A program made the translations under genes and the position numbers. From Flavobacteriaceae bacterium (GTDB taxonomy: Bacteria > Bacteroidota > Bacteroidia > Flavobacteriales > Flavobacteriaceae): DNA of 7,248 bases. The notes under the pieces are model-generated. The model had not been told where the DNA came from, ran no database searches, and was given only the letters and a program-made list of their open reading frames with translations. The stretch spans positions 1 to 7,248 of the forward strand of contig VMCW01000100.1 in assembly GCA_008081175.1 (NCBI GenBank). The letters run 5' to 3'. Shown in pieces: positions 1 to 5,747 of this stretch (positions within the stretch are counted from its first letter, which is position 1; each line of letters begins with the position of its first letter).

Positions 1-1787
1 TTGCCGTGGTAGCAGATACTGAAAAGAAAGAAGATACGGCTGATAAAGCTCAATCAGAATTTTTAGAAAGCTTCAATTGGCACAATTACCAAGAAGGAAT
101 TGATGTAATTGATGAAAAACAACTTGACGAATTTGAAAAACTCGTTAAAGAAAATTTTGTTGATACCTCAGATGATGACGTCATCGAAGGGACGGTTGTC
201 TATATGACAGAGCGTGAAGCCATAATTGATATCAATGCTAAATCTGAGGGAGTCATCTCTTTAAATGAATTTCGTTACAACCCCGACCTAAAGGTTGGAG
301 ATAAAGTAGAGGTTATCGTTGATACTCGTGAGGATCGCACTGGTCAATTAGTGCTTTCACATCGAAAAGCACGTGTAATCAAGGCATGGGATCGAGTTAA
401 TAACGCACATGATAATGCTGAGATTGTAAGTGGTTTTGTGAAGTGCAGAACTAAAGGAGGTATGATTGTAGATGTCTTTGGAATTGAAGCCTTCCTTCCC
501 GGTTCTCAAATTGACGTCAAGCCTATTCGGGATTACGATCAGTACGTCAACAAAACGATGGAATTTAAGGTCGTAAAAATAAACCACGAGTTTAAAAACG
601 TTGTTGTTTCTCATAAAGCTTTAATTGAAGCAGATATCGAGGAACAGAAAAAAGAAATCATTGGTCAATTAGAAAAAGGACAAGTACTTGAAGGAATTGT
701 TAAAAACATTACTTCATATGGTGTCTTTATTGATCTAGGTGGAGTAGATGGATTGATTCATATCACAGATTTATCTTGGAGTCGTATCAACCACCCAAGT
801 GAAATTTTGGAGCTGGATCAAAAACTAAATGTTGTAATCCTAGATTTTGATGATAACAAATCCAGAATTCAACTCGGTTTAAAACAATTGAGTGCACACC
901 CATGGGATCAACTTTCTGGAGACCTTAAAGAAGGTGATAAAGTAAAAGGAAAAGTAGTTGTGATTGCTGATTATGGTGCTTTTGTTGAAATTGAAGAAGG
1001 AGTTGAAGGACTCGTTCACGTTTCTGAAATGTCCTGGTCTACACACTTGCGTTCTGCACAAGACTTTGTGAAAGTAGGTGATGAGGTAGAAGCAGTAATC
1101 TTGACCTTAGATCGTGAGTCACGTAAAATGTCTCTCGGAATTAAGCAAATTACTCCTGACCCATGGACAGATATCACTTCAAAATATCCTATTGGCTCAA
1201 AACACAGCGGTACGGTTAGAAACTTCACCAACTTTGGAGTCTTTATTGAATTAGAAGAAGGAATAGACGGACTGGTTTATATTTCTGATCTTTCTTGGAC
1301 TAAAAAGGTAAAACACCCATCAGAGGTATTAACTTTAGGAGAAAAGATAGATGTAATTGTTTTAGAGCTTGATGTGGAAGGTCGTAAACTCAGTTTAGGA
1401 CACAAACACACCAAAGACAATCCTTGGGATAAATACGAAAAGGAATTTGCTCTAGAAACAGAACACAAAGCAGCAATTACTGAAGTTGTAGACAAAGGAG
1501 CAACAATTAAGTTTAACGATGATATCGTTGCTTTTGTACCATCACGTCATTTGGAAAAAGAAGACGGTTCAAAACTTGCGAAAGGTGAGGAGGCTACTTT
1601 TAAGATAATTGAATTCAATAAAGAATTTAAGCGTGTAGTAGCATCTCATACAGTGATGTTCAAGGAACAAGAATTGAAAAATGTCAAGCGTGCGGCTGCA
1701 AAAGTGGCTTCCACAAATTCTGAGAAAACCACTCTTGGTGACTTGGATGCTTTGGCAAATTTAAAAGAACAGATGGATGGTGAATAA
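1..1787 (+). CDS. rpsA: 30S ribosomal protein S1 (probably 5'-partial)
   Basis: Ribosomal protein S1 binds mRNA on the 30S subunit and helps load it for initiation, a role likely to matter here because the genes in this window lack Shine-Dalgarno sequences. Numbering from the GTG at position 6, six S1 (OB-fold) repeats are visible at about residues 57-121, 139-205, 224-294, 309-380, 396-467 and 483-549. Repeats 3 and 5 are most alike (GVDGLIHITDLSW and GIDGLVYISDLSW), repeat 4 has GVEGLVHVSEMSW, and repeat 6 is the most diverged. A short acidic, lysine-rich head precedes FNWHNYQEGID, and a charged tail ends in DALANLKEQMDGE, both familiar from flavobacterial S1. The reading frame is open to the window edge (Ala codon at 3-5), so the GTG at 6 is only the first start visible; the real one is probably a few codons upstream. 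A terminator follows the stop closely. Family certain, start uncertain. Confidence 0.96.
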   Translation, partial: AVVADTEKKEDTADKAQSEFLESFNWHNYQEGIDVIDEKQLDEFEKLVKENFVDTSDDDVIEGTVVYMTEREAIIDINAKSEGVISLNEFRYNPDLKVGDKVEVIVDTREDRTGQLVLSHRKARVIKAWDRVNNAHDNAEIVSGFVKCRTKGGMIVDVFGIEAFLPGSQIDVKPIRDYDQYVNKTMEFKVVKINHEFKNVVVSHKALIEADIEEQKKEIIGQLEKGQVLEGIVKNITSYGVFIDLGGVDGLIHITDLSWSRINHPSEILELDQKLNVVILDFDDNKSRIQLGLKQLSAHPWDQLSGDLKEGDKVKGKVVVIADYGAFVEIEEGVEGLVHVSEMSWSTHLRSAQDFVKVGDEVEAVILTLDRESRKMSLGIKQITPDPWTDITSKYPIGSKHSGTVRNFTNFGVFIELEEGIDGLVYISDLSWTKKVKHPSEVLTLGEKIDVIVLELDVEGRKLSLGHKHTKDNPWDKYEKEFALETEHKAAITEVVDKGATIKFNDDIVAFVPSRHLEKEDGSKLAKGEEATFKIIEFNKEFKRVVASHTVMFKEQELKNVKRAAAKVASTNSEKTTLGDLDALANLKEQMDGE

Positions 1788-1815
1788 ATCATCAATGACA
1801 CTTCTTGAAAATGTT

Positions 1816-1844
1816 AAAAACCCTCCACAAGGAGGGTTTTTTTT
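1816..1844 (+). terminator. Rho-independent terminator after rpsA
   Basis: A perfect stem of CCCTCC (1821-1826) and GGAGGG (1831-1836) with a 4-base ACAA loop is followed by eight T residues (1837-1844). Five A residues just before the stem can pair with the first T residues and lengthen it to 11 bp. It starts 28 bases after the rpsA stop codon and separates the S1 transcript from the pyrR operon. The A-run on the other side could let it work weakly on the minus strand, but no minus-strand gene is seen here. Confidence 0.93.
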
Positions 1845-1868
1845 ATACTCTAGAAAACAATACTTTTG
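1838..1868 (+). promoter_or_regulatory. Predicted Bacteroidetes-type promoter for the pyrR operon
   Basis: TACTTTTG at 1861-1868 fits the Bacteroidetes -7 consensus TAnnTTTG exactly. A -33 TTTG box at about the usual 19-base spacing would fall at 1838-1841, which reads TTTT inside the terminator's T-run, so that half is only three of four. Transcription would start a few bases past 1868, giving a leader of roughly ten bases or fewer before the pyrR ATG at 1884. The position, right after a terminator and before a gene run, supports the call. It is inferred from the consensus only. Confidence 0.6.
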
Positions 1869-1884
1869 TGAAAGATAGTTCACA
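1867..1884. promoter_or_regulatory. Inverted repeat at the pyrR start, possible operator
   Basis: TGTGAA (1867-1872) and TTCACA (1879-1884) are perfect inverted copies separated by AGATAG. The left arm overlaps the last two bases of the predicted -7 element and the right arm ends on the A of the pyrR start codon. A protein bound here would cover the transcription start. The arms resemble CRP/FNR-family half sites, but TGTGA and TCACA are 8 bases apart here, against 6 in the classical CRP site. A chance 6-bp palindrome cannot be excluded. Confidence 0.35.
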
Positions 1885-2426
1885 TGGCATCAAAAGTACT
1901 TCTTAGTGAGAAAAAAGTAAAGATCATACTGAGTAGATTATGTCACCAGTTGATTGAGCGCCATGGGGATTTTTCCAATACTGTTTTGGTGGGTTTACAG
2001 CCTAGAGGCACCCTGTTATTAGAGCGACTGATGGAGTTGCTCAATGCTGAGGGAATCAAACCAATAGCCTTTGGTGTATTGGACATTACTTTTTTTCGAG
2101 ACGATTTTAGACGAAGTGAAAAACCCTTAAACGCAAAAACAACAGAGATGAATGTAAGTGTTGAAGGGAAGGACGTGGTTTTCATTGATGATGTCTTATT
2201 TACAGGTAGAAGTATTCGATCTGCATTGACAGCTATAGATAGCTATGGTAGGCCTAAGTCAATAGAATTGTTGGTCCTGGTGGATCGAAGATTTAGCAGA
2301 CACCTACCCATTCAGCCCGATTATTTAGGTGCTCAAGTAGATGCTTTACAAGGTGATAAAGTAAGAGTGGTTTGGGGTGACGGAACAAATGAAAGTATTG
2401 TTTATTTAGAAAAACAGAGCGAATGA
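1884..2426 (+). CDS. pyrR: PyrR: pyr operon regulator / uracil phosphoribosyltransferase
   Basis: PyrR is a type I phosphoribosyltransferase fold protein. In Firmicutes it binds pyr mRNA in response to UMP and causes transcription attenuation, and many homologues also convert uracil plus PRPP to UMP. The 180-residue length is typical. The PRPP-binding loop is clear at residues 98-110 (VVFIDDVLFTGRS, with the Asp-Asp pair at 102-103 and Thr-Gly-Arg at 107-109). An early LVGLQPRG motif (residues 35-42) and VLVDRRFSRHLPI followed by DYLGA (about 131-150) match the PyrR family better than plain UPRTases. The ATG at 1884 is chosen because the protein then begins as PyrR proteins do. The stop overlaps the pyrB start in ATGA, so the two are probably translationally coupled. 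No PyrR-binding stem-loop or attenuator is seen before it, so RNA-based control in this organism is unproven. Identity is firm; the balance between regulator and enzyme is open. Confidence 0.94.
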   Translation: MASKVLLSEKKVKIILSRLCHQLIERHGDFSNTVLVGLQPRGTLLLERLMELLNAEGIKPIAFGVLDITFFRDDFRRSEKPLNAKTTEMNVSVEGKDVVFIDDVLFTGRSIRSALTAIDSYGRPKSIELLVLVDRRFSRHLPIQPDYLGAQVDALQGDKVRVVWGDGTNESIVYLEKQSE

Positions 2427-3361
2427 AAAAATTAAGTGTATCCCATTTACTTGGCATTAAATATCTACAACCCGAAGATATTCACTTGATTTTTGAAACT
2501 GCTACTCACTTTAAAGAAGTGATTAACCGTCCGATTAAAAAAGTTCCAAGTCTAAGGGATATCACCATCGCAAACTTGTTTTTTGAAAACAGCACACGCA
2601 CAAAATTATCTTTTGAACTTGCAGAGAAAAGACTTTCTGCTGACGTGATTAATTTTTCAGCAAGTCAGTCTTCAGTCTCCAAAGGAGAAACTTTAGTGGA
2701 TACCGTAAATAATATTTTGGCAATGAAAGTGGATATGATTGTGATGCGTCATCCCCATCCTGGAGCAGCACATTTTTTATCTAAAAAGGTCAATTCTTGT
2801 ATAATTAACGCTGGAGATGGTACTCACGAACATCCATCTCAAGCTTTGCTTGATGCGTATTCTCTGCTAGAAAAATTTGGTGACCTTAACGGCAAGCGTA
2901 TTGCAATTGTGGGAGATATTTTACATTCCAGAGTGGCACTTTCAAATATCTACGCCTTAAAGATGCTGGGAGCGGAAGTTACACTTTGTGCTCCAAAATC
3001 ACTTTTGCCAAAGCACATTGAATCTTTAGGAGTAAAAACTTCAACAAATTTAATGCAAGTACTGGATTGGTGCGATGCAGCCAATATGCTAAGAGTTCAA
3101 AATGAGCGGATGGAGTTGAGTTATTTTCCAACAACAAGAGAATACAGTCAAAATTTTGGTTTAAACGGTGATCGTTTAAAACAACTAAGAAAAGAAATTG
3201 TAATTCTGCATCCAGGTCCCATTAACAGAGGGGTAGAAATAACCAGTGAAGTAGCAGATTCCGATCAAGCGATAATTTTGGATCAGGTGGAAAATGGTGT
3301 CGCTATACGAATGGCAATAATTTATCTACTTGGATCGCAATTAAAAAGGGCTGTCGAATGA
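2423..3361 (+). CDS. pyrB: Aspartate carbamoyltransferase catalytic subunit
   Basis: This enzyme joins carbamoyl phosphate and L-aspartate to make N-carbamoyl-aspartate, the committed step of de novo pyrimidine synthesis, in the cytoplasm as a catalytic trimer. At 312 residues it is full length. Visible signatures are the carbamoyl-phosphate loop FFENSTRTK (residues 53-61), the 80s-loop SKGET (86-90, with the Lys contributed to the neighbouring active site), MRHPHPGAA (108-116), HEHPSQALLD (135-144), Arg170 in HSRVA, the aspartate-binding LRVQNER (223-229) and HPGPINRGVEI (263-273). The fifth position of the STRTR motif is Lys instead of the Arg of the E. coli enzyme, a conservative change outside the phosphate ligands. 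HPGPINRGVEI separates it from ornithine carbamoyltransferase. It overlaps pyrR at the start and the following small gene at the end, both by ATGA. No pyrI regulatory subunit is present in the window, so feedback control of the E. coli kind is not indicated here. Confidence 0.97.
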   Translation: MKKLSVSHLLGIKYLQPEDIHLIFETATHFKEVINRPIKKVPSLRDITIANLFFENSTRTKLSFELAEKRLSADVINFSASQSSVSKGETLVDTVNNILAMKVDMIVMRHPHPGAAHFLSKKVNSCIINAGDGTHEHPSQALLDAYSLLEKFGDLNGKRIAIVGDILHSRVALSNIYALKMLGAEVTLCAPKSLLPKHIESLGVKTSTNLMQVLDWCDAANMLRVQNERMELSYFPTTREYSQNFGLNGDRLKQLRKEIVILHPGPINRGVEITSEVADSDQAIILDQVENGVAIRMAIIYLLGSQLKRAVE

Positions 3362-3669
3362 TACTTCAGGAAGAATTTGGTATAGGATGTGTACTGATGC
3401 AAGAGGTTGAAAATCAATTTGAAGAGCTGACAAAATCACTTCAAAATAACGATCAAGATCTTATCGTAGATTGTTCTAATTGCCAACCAAACTTTCCTTT
3501 ATTAAAAAAAATAAAGTCACACCAAGAGAATGTAAACCGTTGTTTAGTACTACTACTTCCTGTAGATCAACAAACCGAACAGCTTGGGGAATGGAATTTT
3601 GTGCCAACAAAAACAGAAGCTTTAGACTTTATTTCCTTTGAACAAATGCAACGCGATTTAGGCTTTTGA
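3358..3669 (+). CDS. Small uncharacterised protein between pyrB and rnz, possibly STAS-like
   Basis: This 103-residue acidic, soluble protein has no signal peptide or membrane segment. I recall similar short proteins directly upstream of RNase Z in other flavobacteria, also ending in a VPT-x-x-EA...RDLGF pattern, which is seen here as VPTKTEALDF and then QRDLGF at the C-terminus. The order of predicted elements is a short strand, a helix (about 18-30), a strand DLIVDCS (34-40), a helix (45-55), a strand CLVLLLP (62-68) and a C-terminal helix. That alternation would suit a small STAS/SpoIIAA-like alpha/beta fold, but no phosphorylatable serine motif is evident and the fold is an inference. The ATG at 3358 overlaps the pyrB stop in ATGA. 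A later ATG at 3397 would remove the first strand and is less likely. The gene ends one base before rnz starts, so it is probably coupled to both neighbours. Function unknown. Confidence 0.8.
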   Translation: MILQEEFGIGCVLMQEVENQFEELTKSLQNNDQDLIVDCSNCQPNFPLLKKIKSHQENVNRCLVLLLPVDQQTEQLGEWNFVPTKTEALDFISFEQMQRDLGF

Positions 3670-3670
3670 A

Positions 3671-4579
3671 ATGATCGAACTCACAATATTGGGGTGTCAC
3701 TCGGCAACACCAAGGGAAAACAAGCATACGAGCTCACAATTAATAGAAGTAGCGGGTAACCTTTTTTTAATTGACTGTGGTGAAGGCACTCAAATGCAAT
3801 TGAGAAAATCCAAAGCCAAATTTTCCAGAATCAAGCACATTTTTATTTCGCATTTACATGGTGATCACTTTTATGGATTGATCGGTTTAATAAGTACTTT
3901 TCGCTTGTTGGGGCGTACAACCGACTTGCATATCTATGGCCCAGTGGGAATAAAAGAGAGTATCACATTACAGCTTAAATTGGCTAACTCGTGGACAAAC
4001 TATTCATTGTATTTTCACGAGTTGTCATCTACAGAAAGTGAATTGATCTATGAGGACGAAGGGGTTACTGTTTCTACCATTCCACTTGATCATAGGGTAT
4101 ATACCAATGGTTTTTTATTTACTACGAAATCAAAAATGCGTAAAATCAATACCCAGGCAATAGAAGGATTAGAATTGGAACACTTCCATTTCAAACAATT
4201 ACAACAAGGACAATCCATTGAGCTTTCAAAAGGTGAGCTTATAGAAAACGAGAAACTTACATTTTCTCCAGACCCTCCAAAACAATATGCCTACTGTAGT
4301 GATACCGCTTATAATGAAAAAATAATACCCCTTATAAAGGGAGTAGACTTATTGTATCACGAGGCTACCTTTTTAGAAAGTCATAGCGATTTAGCAGCAA
4401 AAACAAAACACAGCACTGCCCTTCAAGCGGCAAAAATTGCTCAAGCTGCCCAAGTAAAAAAATTAGTTTTGGGGCATTATTCCAATCGGTATGATGATAA
4501 AGCTGCATTCATTGATGAGGCCTCGCGTATTTTTGAAATGGTCTTTTTGGCCGAAGATTTAAAAACTTTTTCAATTTGA
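3671..4579 (+). CDS. rnz: Ribonuclease Z (tRNA 3' processing endonuclease)
   Basis: RNase Z is a zinc-dependent metallo-beta-lactamase-fold endonuclease that cuts the 3' trailer from precursor tRNAs. The 302-residue length suits the short bacterial form. The metal-binding residues are all visible: the HLHGDH motif with His61, His63, Asp65 and His66, then His141 (in LDHRVYTNGF), Asp211 (in CSDTAY) and His269 (in LGHYSNRY). The N-terminus has the usual LGCHSATPRENKHTSSQ stretch, and LFLIDCGEGTQMQLR is typical of the family. KHSTA (246-250) provides the conserved His247 near the active site. The region between about 150 and 200 is variable. The start lies one base after the preceding stop. Linkage to pyrimidine genes is not mechanistically obvious and may simply reflect an old flavobacterial gene order. 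An arylsulfatase-like hydrolase of the same fold is unlikely given the complete RNase Z motif set. Confidence 0.95.
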   Translation: MIELTILGCHSATPRENKHTSSQLIEVAGNLFLIDCGEGTQMQLRKSKAKFSRIKHIFISHLHGDHFYGLIGLISTFRLLGRTTDLHIYGPVGIKESITLQLKLANSWTNYSLYFHELSSTESELIYEDEGVTVSTIPLDHRVYTNGFLFTTKSKMRKINTQAIEGLELEHFHFKQLQQGQSIELSKGELIENEKLTFSPDPPKQYAYCSDTAYNEKIIPLIKGVDLLYHEATFLESHSDLAAKTKHSTALQAAKIAQAAQVKKLVLGHYSNRYDDKAAFIDEASRIFEMVFLAEDLKTFSI

Positions 4580-4607
4580 AGAAAATGGATTGTAACTTGC
4601 AAGAAGA

Positions 4608-5255
4608 ATGAACAAAGAAGACTTAGGACATCTCAGAAAATCATATGATAAAAGCACTTTAGAAGCAAGTGATTTAAAAGGAGATCCTATGGCTTTTTTT
4701 AAGTTTTGGTTCGAACAGGCACATCAGCATCCAGAAATAGAAGAAGCAAATGCTATGACACTCGCTACTTTAGGGCTTGATGATTTTCCTAAAGCACGAA
4801 TAGTACTTCTTAAAGCCTTTACAGAAGAAGGATTTGTTTTTTATACGAATTATCAAAGCGAAAAGGGCATGTCAATTGCGCATCACCCCAAAGTAGGGTT
4901 GTCCTTTTTTTGGGCTCCTTTAGAACGTCAGGTCATCATAAAAGGAGAAGTTGAAAAATTGACTTCTGAAGCATCAGATACCTACTTTAAATCTCGTCCA
5001 AAGGGAAGTCAGTTGGGAGCATTGGTTTCTGATCAAAGTAGGGTTATTTCCGACCGTTCCATTATGGAGGCTAAATTAGAAGCCCTTGAAATTGAATATA
5101 AAAGCAAGCCTATCGAAAGGCCAGAACACTGGGGAGGCTATAAAGTAAAACCCATATGTGTCGAATTTTGGCAGGGAAGACCCAATAGATTGCACGATAG
5201 AATTCGTTGTAAGCTACAATCTGGATATTGGACCATAGAACGATTAGCCCCTTGA
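4608..5255 (+). CDS. pdxH: Pyridoxine/pyridoxamine 5'-phosphate oxidase
   Basis: This FMN enzyme oxidises pyridoxine or pyridoxamine 5'-phosphate with oxygen to give pyridoxal 5'-phosphate, the active form of vitamin B6. At 215 residues it is close to the 218 of E. coli and matches it along its whole length. FMN-contacting segments are ARIVLLK (63-69), FYTNYQSEKG (78-87) and ERQV (106-109). YFKSRPKGSQLGALVSDQS (126-144) follows, and the C-terminus has WGGYKV (175-180), VEFWQGRPNRLHDR (185-198, with substrate-binding Arg194 and His196) and ERLAP as the last five residues. Leu139 stands where E. coli has Trp in GAWVS. The ATG at 4608 is the only sensible start, because an in-frame TAA lies at 4593-4595. 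The 28-base gap after rnz is the widest in the run; I see no terminator or good TAnnTTTG box in it, so read-through from rnz is likely. Confidence 0.96.
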   Translation: MNKEDLGHLRKSYDKSTLEASDLKGDPMAFFKFWFEQAHQHPEIEEANAMTLATLGLDDFPKARIVLLKAFTEEGFVFYTNYQSEKGMSIAHHPKVGLSFFWAPLERQVIIKGEVEKLTSEASDTYFKSRPKGSQLGALVSDQSRVISDRSIMEAKLEALEIEYKSKPIERPEHWGGYKVKPICVEFWQGRPNRLHDRIRCKLQSGYWTIERLAP

Positions 5256-5259
5256 TTAT

Positions 5260-5745
5260 ATGAAAACACTCGTTTTATTACGTCATGCTAAGTCCTCCTG
5301 GGAATATGCTGTTGCTGATCGGAACAGAACATTGACGGAAAGAGGAATGCGAAGAATTGAACAAATGGCCTTAAACTGCTCTGATATTTTTATACCAGCA
5401 GATTGTTTTTATTCTAGTCCAGCTAACAGGGCCTGCCATACAGCATCTATCGCACTTCACACGTTAAAGCAACCATTTGATAGGCTCAAAATTGTAGAAG
5501 AATTATATACTTTTGAACCTCTGCAAGTACTCCGATTCATTAATGCTCTTCCAGATGTAATGAACTATGTAGTCTGTGTGGGTCACAATCCCGCTTTTAC
5601 TGAAGTAGCTGCTCAATTGAGTGGAAGTTCTTTTTTTCACCTACCTACAGCAGCATGGGCAAAATTGACCTTCTCACAGTCTTCGTGGAATGCTGTTTCA
5701 GAAGGAAAACTTGAGCTGGGATTGCCAAAAGAAATACTGAATTAG
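5260..5745 (+). CDS. sixA: SixA-like histidine phosphatase family protein
   Basis: This 161-residue protein belongs to the histidine phosphatase (phosphoglycerate mutase-like) superfamily, in the short SixA branch. The N-terminal LLRHAKSSW places the catalytic Arg8-His9 pair, SSPANRACHTA supplies Arg57, VEELY supplies the acidic Glu81, and VGHNP supplies His109. E. coli SixA removes phosphate from phosphohistidine in signalling or phosphotransfer proteins, but the substrate in Bacteroidetes is not known to me, so the symbol denotes family rather than proven role. There is no signal peptide, so it should be cytoplasmic. It starts 4 bases after pdxH and ends 2 bases before ppk1. PPK1 works through a phosphohistidine intermediate, which makes a connection between these two neighbours imaginable, though nothing in the sequence proves it. 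Other possible substrates are small phosphate esters or phosphorylated proteins. Confidence 0.88.
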   Translation: MKTLVLLRHAKSSWEYAVADRNRTLTERGMRRIEQMALNCSDIFIPADCFYSSPANRACHTASIALHTLKQPFDRLKIVEELYTFEPLQVLRFINALPDVMNYVVCVGHNPAFTEVAAQLSGSSFFHLPTAAWAKLTFSQSSWNAVSEGKLELGLPKEILN

Positions 5746-5747
5746 AA

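Noticed and set aside
357..614. Minus-strand open frames inside rpsA (357-614, 879-1061, 1016-1231, 1277-1495)
   Set aside because: They lie entirely antisense to a highly conserved ribosomal protein gene, overlap one another, resemble no known family and have no promoter or start signal.
1821..1836. TCCACAAGGAGG in the terminator stem loosely resembles a PyrR-binding loop (UCCnGnGAGG)
   Set aside because: The spacing and central G do not match, the bases are fully explained by a perfect terminator stem, and they lie upstream of the predicted pyrR promoter.
1943..2185. Minus-strand open frame of 80 codons inside pyrR
   Set aside because: It is a shadow of the conserved phosphoribosyltransferase coding frame, with no recognisable protein features.
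4575..4600. Possible internal promoter before pdxH (TTTG at 4575-4578 and TAACTTGC at 4593-4600)
   Set aside because: The second box misses two of the six fixed TAnnTTTG positions and the spacing of about 14 bases is too short for a Bacteroidetes promoter.
4585..4611. Eight-codon open frame between rnz and pdxH starting with ATG at 4585
   Set aside because: It is too short to judge, has no regulatory codon pattern such as a run of one amino acid, and no attenuator stem follows it.
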